Shown: positions 8,833-18,075, numbered from the stretch's first letter. The stretch: DNA of 64,000 nucleotides from RH-AL1 sp965198715 (GCA_965198715.1 CBDAPV010000002.1:1612001-1676000), one strand, 5' to 3'. Notes: generated from the letters alone by a model not told the origin. Program-made: numbers and translations.

Positions 8833-9441
8833 CTAGGCGTCCACGCCCTGGCGCGACGGCACCTTGACCACGTCGACCGCCGCAGACGTGCGGGCGTTCT
8901 GTTCCGGGATGGACTGCCGCTTGACGAAGGGGCGATGGCGCAGCGTCAGCACGATGGCGCCGATCATGGCGGTCAGTAGCACCAGGCCGGCCGTCTGGAA
9001 CAAAACAAGGTACTGCGTGTAAATTACGTTGCCGAGCGCCACGGTGTTGGGCAGCGCGGGAGCCTCGGTCGCAACCTGCGAGGTGGCGCCGGCACCCATC
9101 GTCCATGTCGCGCCGACAAAGCCGAGCTCGAGCACCACGATCGCCCCGACGATCGATCCGATAGGGAGGTATTTGAGGAAGCCCTGGCGTAATTCCGTGA
9201 AGTCGACGTCGAGCATCATCACCACGAAAAGGAACAGTACGGCAACAGCGCCGACGTAGACGACGATGAGGATCATCGCCAGGAACTCGGCCTCCAGCAG
9301 CACGAAAAGACCGGCCGCGTTGACGAAGGCGAGAATGAGGAAGAGCACCGAATGCACGGGGTTCTTCGAGGAGATCACCATGAACGCCGAGGCGATCAGG
9401 ATTGTCGAGAAGACGTAGAAGAAGAACGGCGTGGCGCTCAT
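8833..9441 (-). CDS. nuoJ: NADH-quinone oxidoreductase subunit J
   Basis: A 202-residue, five-helix subunit equivalent to mitochondrial ND6. The start chosen, MSATPFFFYVFSTILIASAF, puts the first transmembrane helix near the N-terminus as in homologues; the longer open frame upstream runs into nuoI. Helices such as FLILAFVNAAGLFVLLEAEF and VVYVGAVAVLFLFVVMMLDV are the conserved core. A hydrophilic tail of about 30 residues follows the last helix. It lies 25 bases downstream of nuoI. Confidence 0.95.
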   Translation of the reverse strand: MSATPFFFYVFSTILIASAFMVISSKNPVHSVLFLILAFVNAAGLFVLLEAEFLAMILIVVYVGAVAVLFLFVVMMLDVDFTELRQGFLKYLPIGSIVGAIVVLELGFVGATWTMGAGATSQVATEAPALPNTVALGNVIYTQYLVLFQTAGLVLLTAMIGAIVLTLRHRPFVKRQSIPEQNARTSAAVDVVKVPSRQGVDA

Positions 9442-9466
9442 GGGCGGAACCTGTCTGGGATCGGCA

Positions 9467-9955
9467 TCACCGGTAGGGGGCATCCACCGCAAGGTTGCGG
9501 GCTATCTCGCGCTCCCAGCGGTCGCCGTTAGAGAGCAGCCGCTCCTTGTCGTAGTAGAGCTCCTCGCGCGTCTCGACCGAATATTCCGCGTTCGGCCCTT
9601 CGACGATGGCGTCGACCGGGCACGCCTCCTGGCAATAGCCGCAGTAAATGCACTTCACCATGTCGATGTCGTAACGCGTAGTTCGCCTGGTGCCGTCGTT
9701 GCGACGCGGCCCGGCTTCGATGGTGATGGCCTGCGCCGGACATATCGCCTCGCACAGCTTGCAGGCGATGCAGCGCTCCTCACCATTGGGATAACGGCGC
9801 AGCACGTGTTCTCCGCGATAGCGCGGCGACTGCGGCGCCTTCTCGTGCGGGTAGTTCAGCGTCGGCCTGGGCCTGAAGAAATAGCGCATCGACAGGCCGA
9901 AGGCCGCGATGAACTCCGTCAGGAGCAACTGCTTGGCCGCTGTATCGAGTCTCAT
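9467..9955 (-). CDS. nuoI: NADH-quinone oxidoreductase subunit I (two 4Fe-4S ferredoxin)
   Basis: A 162-residue, TYKY-type ferredoxin subunit that carries clusters N6a and N6b of the peripheral arm. The two cysteine sets are complete: C62, C65, C68, C72 (CIACKLCEAICP) and C102, C105, C108, C112 (CIYCGYCQEACP). The N-terminal amphipathic stretch LLLTEFIAAFGLSMRYFFRP contacts the membrane arm. The length matches the alphaproteobacterial family exactly. It sits 22 bases after nuoH. Confidence 0.97.
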   Translation of the reverse strand: MRLDTAAKQLLLTEFIAAFGLSMRYFFRPRPTLNYPHEKAPQSPRYRGEHVLRRYPNGEERCIACKLCEAICPAQAITIEAGPRRNDGTRRTTRYDIDMVKCIYCGYCQEACPVDAIVEGPNAEYSVETREELYYDKERLLSNGDRWEREIARNLAVDAPYR

Positions 9956-9977
9956 TGGAAAACCTCGGGATTGCTGG

Positions 9978-10994
9978 TCAGCGCGCCATCACACCACCAA
10001 CCCCTGCGAATTCGCAGACGCCGGCGACGATCACGACCATGGCGAGCGACATCGGGAGAAAAACCTTCCAACCGAGACGCATCAGCTGATCGTAGCGATA
10101 ACGCGGGACGAAGGCCTTCACCATGGAGAACATGAAGAAGACGAGGAGGATCTTGAGCAAAAACCAGATCACGCCCGGGATCCAGGTGAAGGGCGCGAAC
10201 GGGATGGGCGAAAGCCAACCGCCCATGAAGAGGATGACCTGCAGAGCGGCCATGGTCATCATCGCCACGTATTCGGCGAGCATGAACAGCATGTAGGGGC
10301 TCGACGAGTATTCCGTCATGAAGCCGGCGACGAGTTCGGACTCGGCCTCGACAAGGTCGAATGGGGGTCGGTTGCACTCGGCCAGGGCCGAGACAAAGAA
10401 GATGACGAACATTGGGAACAGCGGCAGCCAGTACCAGCCGAAGAGGCCCCAACGGCCGTCCTGCGCCTCGACGATGCCCGACAGGTTGAGCGTGCCGGCG
10501 AGCAGCAAGACACTCACCATCACGAAGCCGATCGAGACCTCGTAGGACACCATCTGCGCCGCCGAGCGAAGAGCGGAGAGGAATGGGTACTTCGAGTTGG
10601 ACGCCCATCCTCCCATGATCACGCCATAGACCGAGAGCGACGAGATCGCGAAGATGAAGAGCGTGCCGACGTTAATGTCGGAGATGACCCACCCGCGGGC
10701 AACGGGTACGACCGCCCAGGCGCCTAGTGCCAGCATGCCCATGACGAAGGGTGCCAGCAGAAATACGCCCTTGTTGGCGCCGGCCGGAATGACTGGCTCC
10801 TTGAGCACGAACTTGATGAGATCGGCGAAGGATTGGAACAGCCCCCAGGGGCCGACGACGTTGGGGCCACGACGCAGCTGCACCGCCGCCCAGATCTTGC
10901 GGTCGGCATAGAGGACGTAGGCGATCCCAACGAGCAGGATCACGAGAAGCACAAGGCTTTTCACGATCGTCAGGATGAAGCCGAGGATGGTCAT
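9978..10994 (-). CDS. nuoH: NADH-quinone oxidoreductase subunit H
   Basis: A 338-residue membrane subunit (ND1 homologue) with eight helices that forms most of the quinone-binding chamber. The conserved acidic loop is visible as ALAECNRPPFDLVEAESELV followed by the GFMTEYSS segment. VQLRRGPNVVGPWGLFQ near residue 40 is another family signature. It starts four bases after the nuoG stop. Nothing unusual is seen. Confidence 0.97.
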   Translation of the reverse strand: MTILGFILTIVKSLVLLVILLVGIAYVLYADRKIWAAVQLRRGPNVVGPWGLFQSFADLIKFVLKEPVIPAGANKGVFLLAPFVMGMLALGAWAVVPVARGWVISDINVGTLFIFAISSLSVYGVIMGGWASNSKYPFLSALRSAAQMVSYEVSIGFVMVSVLLLAGTLNLSGIVEAQDGRWGLFGWYWLPLFPMFVIFFVSALAECNRPPFDLVEAESELVAGFMTEYSSSPYMLFMLAEYVAMMTMAALQVILFMGGWLSPIPFAPFTWIPGVIWFLLKILLVFFMFSMVKAFVPRYRYDQLMRLGWKVFLPMSLAMVVIVAGVCEFAGVGGVMAR

Positions 10995-10998
10995 CGCG

Positions 10999-13071
10999 CT
11001 ACTCCGCCGCTATCGGCATCGAGCCCAGCTGCGCTGCCAAAGCCGAAGCTTCCGCCATCACCTTCGAGGCACGCGCGATAGGGTTAGTCAGGAAGAAGTC
11101 GGCGATCAGCGACGCGAAGGGCTCGCGTCCGAGCTTCCCGTGCGCCACCCTGCCGAAATCCGCAACCGGCCCTTCCGCGACTTCGTCGATTCGGGCCATG
11201 TGCGGATGCGCGGCGTAAAGCGCTCGCCGCAACTGCGCCAGCGAGTCGAACGGCAGACGGTGCCCCATCTGCTCGGACAGCGCGCGCAGGATCGCCCAAT
11301 CCTCGCGGGCGTCGCCGGGCGGGAAGTTGGCGCGCTCGGCAAGCTGCACACGGCCTTCGGTGTTGACGTAAAGCCCGGTCTTCTCGGTGTAGGTTGCCGC
11401 CGGCAGCACCACGTCGGCGCGGGCGGCCCCGGCATCGCCATGCGTGCCAACGTAGACGACGAAGGCGCCGGGCTCGACGGCGATCTCGTCGGCACCGAGG
11501 TTGAACAGCACGTCGAGCGCGCCGGCCTTGGTCATGGCGGCGGCATCGAGGCCGCCCTCGCCCGGCACGAAGCCGAGATCGAGGCCGCCGACGCGCGCCG
11601 CGGCTGTGTGCAGAATAGAAAGGCCGCGCCAAGTTCCGGATTGCGTGCCCATACCGCCGGCCAGCTCGGCCGATCGCGCCAGCACCGCGCCGCCATCGGC
11701 ACGGGCTAGGGCACCCTGCCCAACGATGACGAGCGGCTTCAAGGCCTTGGCAAACGCGTCCGCGAATGCCTTCGGCAGGTCGCCAAGTGTCTCAGGGCCG
11801 GCACCGAGGTACTCGTAGGGATAGGTGAGGTCGTGCCGCTCGCCGATCATGCCGATCGGGAAGGCGCCACGCAGCCAACGCTTGCGGATGCGCGCGTTTA
11901 GGACCGGCGATTCCTTGCGGGGGTTGGAGCCGACCATGAGGAGCGCATCGGCGTCTTCGATCCCCGCCACCGTCGCATTAAAGAGATAGGAGGCGCGGCC
12001 CATCGCCGGGTGCAGCGCGACTCCGTCCTGGCGGCAATCGAGATTTTGCGACCCCAGCGAGCCCATGAGCTGCTGCAGCGCGTACATGTCCTCGACCGAG
12101 CAGAGGTCGCCCGCAAGCGCGCCGATCCGGGCGGGTGCCGTCGTCTTAACCTTGGCGGAAACGGCGGCGAAGGCCTCCTGCCACGTCGCCGGCGTCAGCT
12201 TGCCACCTCGGCGAATGAAAGGCCGGTCGAGCCGCTTGGCTTTGAGGCCATCGACGACTTGGCGTGTCTTATCGGAGATCCACTCCTCGTTCACGGCGTC
12301 GTTGATGCGGGGCAGGATGCGCATGACCTCGCGCATGCGCGTATCAATGCGGATCGCCGAGCCTAGCGCGTCCATAACGTCGACAGATTGCGTCTTGGTC
12401 AGCTCCCAAGGCCGCGCCTTGAAGGCGTAGGGCTTGGGCAGCAGCGCGCCCACAGGGCAGAGATCGGCGATGTTGCCCTGCAGTTCGGAATGCATAGCGG
12501 ATTCGAGATAAGTCGTGATCTCCATGTCCTCGCCGCGGCCGATCGCGCCGACGTCGCCGGTGCCGGCAACCTCGGAGGTGAAGCGGACGCAGCGCGTGCA
12601 CAGGATGCATCGGTTCATCGAGGTGCGCACCATGACGCCGATGTACTTGTCGGCGACCGCGCGCTTATTCTCGGCGAAGCGCGAGGAATCGACACCGTAG
12701 GCCATGGCTTGGTCCTGCAGGTCGCACTCGCCGCCCTGGTCGCAGATCGGGCAATCCAGCGGGTGGTTGATCAGCAGGAATTCCATGATGCCCTCGCGGG
12801 CGCGCTTGGTCATGGGAGACTTGGTCAGCACCTCCGGCAGCTCGCCGTTCTTACCCGGGCGCAGGTCCTTGACGCCTACGGCGCATGAGGCCTGCGGCTT
12901 GGGCGGGCCGCCCTTTACCTCGACGAGGCACATGCGGCAATTGCCGGCGATCGAGAGCCGCTCGTGGAAACAGAAGCGCGGGATCTCGGCGCCCGCAGCC
13001 TCGCAGGCCTGCAGGAGGGTGTAGTGCTCGGGGACATCGACCTCGCGGCCGTCGACGAGGAGTTTCGTCAT
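10999..13071 (-). CDS. nuoG: NADH-quinone oxidoreductase subunit G
   Basis: A 690-residue, 75-kDa-type iron-sulfur subunit of the peripheral arm. The cluster ligands can all be placed: a 2Fe-2S set C34, C45, C48, C63; the His/Cys 4Fe-4S set H103, C107, C110, C116 (HPLDCPICDQGGEC); and C155, C158, C161, C205 (CILCTRCVRF ... DLCPVGAL). The rest is the molybdopterin-oxidoreductase-like domain, without the cofactor. The start codon overlaps the stop of the small upstream gene by four bases (ATGA), so nuoG is coupled to that gene rather than to nuoF. Confidence 0.97.
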   Translation of the reverse strand: MTKLLVDGREVDVPEHYTLLQACEAAGAEIPRFCFHERLSIAGNCRMCLVEVKGGPPKPQASCAVGVKDLRPGKNGELPEVLTKSPMTKRAREGIMEFLLINHPLDCPICDQGGECDLQDQAMAYGVDSSRFAENKRAVADKYIGVMVRTSMNRCILCTRCVRFTSEVAGTGDVGAIGRGEDMEITTYLESAMHSELQGNIADLCPVGALLPKPYAFKARPWELTKTQSVDVMDALGSAIRIDTRMREVMRILPRINDAVNEEWISDKTRQVVDGLKAKRLDRPFIRRGGKLTPATWQEAFAAVSAKVKTTAPARIGALAGDLCSVEDMYALQQLMGSLGSQNLDCRQDGVALHPAMGRASYLFNATVAGIEDADALLMVGSNPRKESPVLNARIRKRWLRGAFPIGMIGERHDLTYPYEYLGAGPETLGDLPKAFADAFAKALKPLVIVGQGALARADGGAVLARSAELAGGMGTQSGTWRGLSILHTAAARVGGLDLGFVPGEGGLDAAAMTKAGALDVLFNLGADEIAVEPGAFVVYVGTHGDAGAARADVVLPAATYTEKTGLYVNTEGRVQLAERANFPPGDAREDWAILRALSEQMGHRLPFDSLAQLRRALYAAHPHMARIDEVAEGPVADFGRVAHGKLGREPFASLIADFFLTNPIARASKVMAEASALAAQLGSMPIAAE

Positions 13072-13349
13072 CTCGCCTGCTCCATATGCGTGACGCGACG
13101 CTGCAAGTCTTCCAGCATCCCGGACCGAGCCTCAAGCTCGGCCATGCGGGTGTCGACTTGATCGTGCCGCAGATTGGCGTAGCGCGCGAAGCCGACAGCG
13201 GTCGATACAAGCTGTGTGAGGTTGTCGATGGTGCAATCAAGCTTCTCAAAGCGCCTATCGACAGAATCGAAACGCTGAGTATGTTCTCCGAGTGTGTTTT
13301 GGACTTGCTGCAGCGTACGCAGAAGCATCTCGTTGGTAGGTTCGACCAT
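13068..13349 (-). CDS. small coiled-coil protein encoded between nuoF and nuoG
   Basis: A 93-residue, hydrophilic, highly charged protein (MVEPTNEMLLRTLQQVQNTL ... RVTHMEQAR). It is helical throughout, with a heptad-like spacing of leucine, valine and methionine that suggests a coiled coil, and has no cysteines. It starts five bases after the nuoF stop and its own stop overlaps the nuoG start by four bases, so it is embedded in the operon and probably translated. I do not recognise it as a canonical complex I subunit; it resembles the small hypothetical coiled-coil proteins (t-SNARE-like or DUF-type) scattered in Rhizobiales. It could be an accessory or assembly factor, or a passenger. Existence is likely; function is unknown. 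Confidence 0.75.
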   Translation of the reverse strand: MVEPTNEMLLRTLQQVQNTLGEHTQRFDSVDRRFEKLDCTIDNLTQLVSTAVGFARYANLRHDQVDTRMAELEARSGMLEDLQRRVTHMEQAR

Positions 13350-13354
13350 CTGCC

Positions 13355-14665
13355 CTACTCCGCCGCGATGCCGTAGTCGCGCACCGGCTCGGAATGCGGG
13401 TTGGCGGTGTACTGGTCGATGCGGCGCTCGATCTCCGGGCGAAAGTGCCGGATTAGGCCCTGCACCGGCCACGCCGCCGCATCTCCCAGCGCGCAGATGG
13501 AGTGACCTTCAATCTGGGTGGTGACCTCCATGAGCATGTCGATCTCGCGCTTCTGCGCGCGGCCCTCGGCCATGCGTGACATGACCCGCCACAGCCAGCC
13601 CGTGCCCTCGCGGCACGGCGTGCACTGCCCGCAGCTCTCGTGGCGATAGAAGTAGGAGATGCGGGCGATGGCGCGCACGATATCGGTCGAATGGTCCATC
13701 ACGATAACGGCCGCCGTACCCAAGCCAGACTTCAGGTTCTTCAGCGTGTCAAAATCCATCGCCGCGTCGGCGATCTCGTGCGCCGGTACCAGCGGCACGG
13801 AGGAGCCGCCGGGGATTACGGCGAGCAAGTTGTCCCAGCCGCCGCGGATGCCACCACAATGGCGGTCGACCAGCTCGCGGAAGGGCACCGACATCGCCTC
13901 CTCCACGTTACAGGGATGATTGACGTGCCCCGAGATGCAGAAGAGCTTGGTGCCGGAGTTGTTCTTGGCGCCGAACGAGGCGAACCAGGCTCCGCCGCGC
14001 TTCAGGATCGTCGGCGCGACGGCAACCGACTCGACGTTGTTAACCGTAGTCGGGCAACCGTAGAGGCCCATGTTTGCCGGAAACGGCGGCTTCAGCCGCG
14101 GCATGCCCTTCTTGCCTTCGAGGCTCTCGAGCAGCGCTGTCTCCTCGCCGCAGATGTAGGCGCCGGCACCGTGGTGCACGTAGATGTCGAAGGGCCAACC
14201 GTGGACGTTATCCTTGCCGACGAGATTGGCCTCGTAGCACTGCTCCACTGCCGCCTCTAGGCGCTCCTTCTCGAGGATGTACTCGCCGCGAATATAGATA
14301 TAGCAGGCGTGCGCACCCATCGCGACGCTGGCGAACAAGCACCCCTCGATGAGCAGCTGCGGATCGTTGCGCATGATCTCTCGATCCTTGCACGTGCCAG
14401 GCTCCGACTCGTCGGCGTTGATGACGAGGTAAGACGGCCGCGCTGGGTCGGGCTTGGGCATGAACGACCACTTGAGCCCGGTCGGGAAACCGGCGCCACC
14501 GCGGCCGCGCAGGCCGGACGACTTCATCTCGTTGATGATCCAGTCCTTGCCCTTATCAACGATCGCCTTGGTGCCGTCCCACGCGCCGCGCTTGCGTGCC
14601 GATTCGAGGTTCCAGCCGCCGTAACCGTAGAGGTTGGTGAAGATGCGATCCTTGTCGTGCAGCAT
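13355..14665 (-). CDS. nuoF: NADH-quinone oxidoreductase subunit F (NADH-binding, FMN)
   Basis: A 436-residue, 51-kDa-type subunit that binds NADH, FMN and the 4Fe-4S cluster N3. The nucleotide site is GLRGRGGAGFPTGLKWSFM, and the cluster motif is ESCGQCTPCREG with a fourth cysteine further downstream (SICALGDAAAWP). The start MLHDKDRIFTNLYGYGGW is chosen because it aligns with the family; the open frame upstream lies over the low-complexity tail of nuoE. Only one base separates it from the nuoE stop, implying coupling. Confidence 0.97.
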   Translation of the reverse strand: MLHDKDRIFTNLYGYGGWNLESARKRGAWDGTKAIVDKGKDWIINEMKSSGLRGRGGAGFPTGLKWSFMPKPDPARPSYLVINADESEPGTCKDREIMRNDPQLLIEGCLFASVAMGAHACYIYIRGEYILEKERLEAAVEQCYEANLVGKDNVHGWPFDIYVHHGAGAYICGEETALLESLEGKKGMPRLKPPFPANMGLYGCPTTVNNVESVAVAPTILKRGGAWFASFGAKNNSGTKLFCISGHVNHPCNVEEAMSVPFRELVDRHCGGIRGGWDNLLAVIPGGSSVPLVPAHEIADAAMDFDTLKNLKSGLGTAAVIVMDHSTDIVRAIARISYFYRHESCGQCTPCREGTGWLWRVMSRMAEGRAQKREIDMLMEVTTQIEGHSICALGDAAAWPVQGLIRHFRPEIERRIDQYTANPHSEPVRDYGIAAE

Positions 14666-14666
14666 C

Positions 14667-15599
14667 TCAGCGCCCTCCGTTTCCGTTGCCCGGCCGGTCG
14701 GACGGGCCGTGCGTCTCGCCGTTGCCGGCCTTGGCTTGCGCCGCCTTCTCGTGGGCGCTGCCGTCGGACATGGCCGGCTGCGTGCGGCCACCGTTGGTCA
14801 TCTCGTTTGGTCCCATGTCCTTCGCGTAGTCCGGTGTGCCGATCGAATTGTCCTGCCGCAGCGCACGTCGATCCAGCGCAGGACGATCGGGCGAGAGATC
14901 CTGCATCGTGCGCTCGTCTCCTGCACCGACGATCGGCGGTAAGGAGCTGGGATGTGCTTCGTGATTACCGCTTTCGCCATCGGCAGCGCGGCCGTCCTCG
15001 CCGTAGAAGGTCGCCAGCGCGGTCAAACCGCCGACCGGCTCGGAAGTCCGCCGGCCGATCTGCGAGCCGATATGCACCGGGCAATCGGCGGCAAGATCGT
15101 CGAGTAGCTTGTCGAAGTTTTCCGCCGTCAGGTCCTCGTAGTAATCGTCGTTGATCTGCACCATCGGCGCGTTGCAGCAGGCACCGAGGCATTCGACCTC
15201 GAGCCAGGAGAAATTGCCATCGGCTGTCACGGTGTTCTGCGGCCCGACGCGCTGCTCCAGCAGCGCCTTGATCGAATCCGAACCTGCCAGCATGCAGGGC
15301 GTGGTGCCGCACAGCTGGATGAAGAAGCGGCCGACCGGGGACAGGTTGAACATCGTGTAGAAGGTCGCGACCTCCAGCACACGGATGTAGGGCATGCCAA
15401 GCTGGCGCCCGACTTCCTCCATCGCCGGCTTTGGCAACCAGTAATGGTGTTGCTTCTGCGCGCGCCACAGCAGCGACAGCACCGCCGAGGCCTGCCGCCC
15501 TTCCGGGTACTTGGCGATCTGCTTGTCCGCCCAAGCCGCATTCTCCGGCGTGAAAGCGAAGGAGGCGGGCTGCTGTTCGGCGAGACGACGAACGGACAT
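14667..15599 (-). CDS. nuoE: NADH-quinone oxidoreductase subunit E with long C-terminal tail
   Basis: A 310-residue, 24-kDa-type subunit that carries the 2Fe-2S cluster N1a. The thioredoxin-like core occupies about residues 1-170 with the cluster cysteines at C97 and C102 (CGTTPC) and C137 and C141 (CLGACC). After about residue 190 comes a tail of roughly 120 residues, rich in Gly, Ala, Asp and Asn and without recognisable fold (it ends DRPGNGNGGR). E. coli NuoE is about 166 residues, so the tail nearly doubles the protein. It starts on the last base of nuoD. The core assignment is certain; the tail is variable in the family and its role is unknown. Confidence 0.96.
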   Translation of the reverse strand: MSVRRLAEQQPASFAFTPENAAWADKQIAKYPEGRQASAVLSLLWRAQKQHHYWLPKPAMEEVGRQLGMPYIRVLEVATFYTMFNLSPVGRFFIQLCGTTPCMLAGSDSIKALLEQRVGPQNTVTADGNFSWLEVECLGACCNAPMVQINDDYYEDLTAENFDKLLDDLAADCPVHIGSQIGRRTSEPVGGLTALATFYGEDGRAADGESGNHEAHPSSLPPIVGAGDERTMQDLSPDRPALDRRALRQDNSIGTPDYAKDMGPNEMTNGGRTQPAMSDGSAHEKAAQAKAGNGETHGPSDRPGNGNGGR

Positions 15600-16831
15600 C
15601 AGCGATCTACCTCACCGAACACGATGTCGAGCGACCCTAGGATCGCGCCGACGTCAGCGAGCATCGACTTGCGGCAAAGGAAATCCATCGCCTGCAGGTG
15701 GGCATAGCCCGGCGCGCGGATCTTACAGCGATACGGCTTATCGCCGCCGTCGCTTACCAGGTAGACGCCGAACTCGCCCTTAGGAGCCTCGACGCAGGTG
15801 TAGCTTTCGCCGGCCGGCACGTGGAAGCCTTCGGTGTAGAGCTTGAAGTGATGGATGAGCGCCTCCATCGAGCGCTTCATCATCGCGCGCTTTGGCGGCG
15901 TCACCTTGTTGTTGGGCAGCTGCACCGGCCCTTGCCCACCCGGCGCCAGCAGCTTCTCGACGCATTGCTTCATGATGCGGACAGATTCCGTCATCTCCTT
16001 CATGCGCACGACCTGGCGGTCGTAGCTGTCACCGTGACGACCGATGGGGATGTCGAACTCCATCTCCTCGTAGCAATCGTAAGGCTCGGCCTTGCGCAGG
16101 TCCCAGGCGGCGCCGGAGCCGCGCAACACGGGGCCGGAGAAGCCCCATTTCCAGCAGTCCGCCTGCGAGACGATGCCTATGTCAACGTTGCGCTGCTTAA
16201 AGATGCGGTTCTCGATGAAGAGATTGGTTAAGTCATCCAACACTTTGGGGAAGGTCTCACACCAGGCGCCAATGTCCTGGATGAGCTTCTCCGGGCAATC
16301 AATGTGCACGCCACCGACGCGGAAATAGTTGGCGTGGAGCCGCGCCCCCGAGGCGCGCTCGTAGAACACCATCAGCTTCTCGCGCTCCTCAAAGCCCCAA
16401 AGCGGGGGCGTCAGCGCGCCGACGTCGAGGGCTTGCGTGGTGACATTGAGGAGGTGCGAAAGGATGCGCCCGATTTCGCAGAACATCACGCGGATCAACT
16501 GCCCGCGTCGTGTCGCCTTGACGCCCATCATCTTTTCGATGGCAAGCACGAAGGCATGCTCCTGGTTCATCGGCGAGCAATAGTCGAGGCGGTCGAAGTA
16601 CGGGATGTCTTGAAGGTAGGTGCGCGCTTCCATCAGCTTCTCGGTGCCGCGGTGCAGCAGTCCGATATGCGGATCGACACGCTCGACGATCTCGCCGTCG
16701 AGTTCGAGCACGAGGCGGAGAACACCATGTGCAGCAGGATGTTGCGGTCCAAAGTTGATAGAGAAATTGCGAGGCGCGATGCCGCTGGTGGCGAGCGGCG
16801 TCGTCTCGTGATCGATGGCGCCGCTAGTCAT
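15599..16831 (-). CDS. nuoD: NADH-quinone oxidoreductase subunit D
   Basis: A 410-residue, 49-kDa-type subunit (hydrogenase large-subunit fold) that lines the quinone site together with NuoB. Signatures are NFGPQHPAAHGVLRLVLELD near residue 25, DIGLLHRGTEKLME, and the C-terminal LGSLDIVFGEVDR. The gene is separate from nuoC, as in Rhizobiales (in E. coli the two are fused). It overlaps nuoC by four bases and nuoE by one base. Confidence 0.97.
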   Translation of the reverse strand: MTSGAIDHETTPLATSGIAPRNFSINFGPQHPAAHGVLRLVLELDGEIVERVDPHIGLLHRGTEKLMEARTYLQDIPYFDRLDYCSPMNQEHAFVLAIEKMMGVKATRRGQLIRVMFCEIGRILSHLLNVTTQALDVGALTPPLWGFEEREKLMVFYERASGARLHANYFRVGGVHIDCPEKLIQDIGAWCETFPKVLDDLTNLFIENRIFKQRNVDIGIVSQADCWKWGFSGPVLRGSGAAWDLRKAEPYDCYEEMEFDIPIGRHGDSYDRQVVRMKEMTESVRIMKQCVEKLLAPGGQGPVQLPNNKVTPPKRAMMKRSMEALIHHFKLYTEGFHVPAGESYTCVEAPKGEFGVYLVSDGGDKPYRCKIRAPGYAHLQAMDFLCRKSMLADVGAILGSLDIVFGEVDR

Positions 16832-17460
16832 TGCTGGCCCTCCTGGGTGCCGGCTTTCTCGTCACCCGGCAGGATGTACTGGCCGTCGCCTTCCCAAGGC
16901 GACAGGAAGTCGAACGTGCGGAACGCCTGGTTGAGCGTCACCGGCTCGGTCACGACGCGCTTCTGCTCGTCATCCCAGCGCACCTCGACGTAGCCGGTCA
17001 TTGGGAAATCCTTGCGCAAGGGATGGCCCTCGAATCCGTAGTCGGTCAGCAACCGGCGCAGGTCAGGGTGGCCCGAGAAGTAGACGCCGAAGAGATCCCA
17101 CACCTCGCGTTCGAACCAGTTGGCCGCCGGGTAGAGGTCGACCAGCGAAGGAACAGCGGTGCGCTCGTCGGTCTCAATCTTGAGACGGACGCGGCGGATG
17201 TACTTGGGCGACAACAGGTGCGTGACGACATCAAAGCGCCTCTCGCGCTCGGGATAGTCGACGGCGGTCAAGTCAACGAAGCAAACGAAGCGATGCGCAG
17301 GATCGTCGCGAAGAAAGCGGACGACGTCGAGATAATGCGCCGGATGGAGGGTCAGGCTCAAGTCGCCGTAAGCAATCTCATGATGTAGCACCGCGCCAGG
17401 AACCGCCGCACCCACCTGATCCGCGAGCATCTCCAAGACCTTGAGGCCATTGTCGTCCAT
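16828..17460 (-). CDS. nuoC: NADH-quinone oxidoreductase subunit C
   Basis: A 210-residue, 30-kDa-type subunit of the peripheral arm. The family signature WFEREVWDLFGVYFSGHPDL followed by LLTDYGFEGHPLRKDFP is intact. It has no cofactor and helps build the Q-module with NuoD and NuoB. It starts 39 bases after nuoB, the widest gap within the nuo cluster, and ends overlapping nuoD by four bases (ATGA). Confidence 0.97.
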   Translation of the reverse strand: MDDNGLKVLEMLADQVGAAVPGAVLHHEIAYGDLSLTLHPAHYLDVVRFLRDDPAHRFVCFVDLTAVDYPERERRFDVVTHLLSPKYIRRVRLKIETDERTAVPSLVDLYPAANWFEREVWDLFGVYFSGHPDLRRLLTDYGFEGHPLRKDFPMTGYVEVRWDDEQKRVVTEPVTLNQAFRTFDFLSPWEGDGQYILPGDEKAGTQEGQQ

Positions 17461-17499
17461 TATACTTGACCTTTCCGCGGGCAGTGCCGCAACCGGCGC

Positions 17500-18075
17500 C
17501 TAGCGCTCGATCGTGCCCGTACGCCGGATCTTCTTCTGCAGGAGGAGGATGCCATAAAGCAGCGCCTCCGCAGAGGGCGGGCATCCCGGAACATAGATGT
17601 CAACAGGCACGATACGATCGCATCCGCGAACGACCGAGTAAGAGTAGTGATAATAGCCGCCGCCGTTGGCGCAGGATCCCATCGAGATAACGTAACGGGG
17701 CTCGGGCATCTGGTCGTAGACCTTGCGCAACGCCGGAGCCATTTTGTTGGTCAGCGTGCCGGCGACGATCATCACGTCTGACTGGCGCGGTGAAGCGCGC
17801 GGCGCGAAGCCGAACCTCTCGATGTCGTAGCGCGGCATCGAGGCCTGCATCATCTCGATAGCGCAGCACGCCAGACCGAACGTCATCCACATCAGCGAGC
17901 CGGTACGCGCCCAGGTGATGAGATCATCGGCAGAGGTGACGAGAAAGCCGCGATCCGCCAGCTCGTCGGAGATGCCGAGGAAATAGGGGTCGGTCGAGGG
18001 ATCGACTTCACCCGGCTTGAGAATGCCCTTGGCCGGAGCCGGGGCGGTATGTGGGCTCGCGGAGATCACTCCCAT
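17500..18075 (-). CDS. nuoB: NADH-quinone oxidoreductase subunit B
   Basis: A 191-residue, PSST-type subunit that carries cluster N2, the last electron carrier before quinone. The ligands are C70 and C71 (GLACCAIEMM), C135 (GSCANGGG) and C165 (VPGCPPSAE). I chose the ATG giving MGVISASPHTAPAPA because homologues begin this way and AAGG lies about nine bases upstream; an ATG seven codons earlier has no ribosome site. It overlaps the end of nuoA by ten bases. Confidence 0.96.
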   Translation of the reverse strand: MGVISASPHTAPAPAKGILKPGEVDPSTDPYFLGISDELADRGFLVTSADDLITWARTGSLMWMTFGLACCAIEMMQASMPRYDIERFGFAPRASPRQSDVMIVAGTLTNKMAPALRKVYDQMPEPRYVISMGSCANGGGYYHYSYSVVRGCDRIVPVDIYVPGCPPSAEALLYGILLLQKKIRRTGTIER

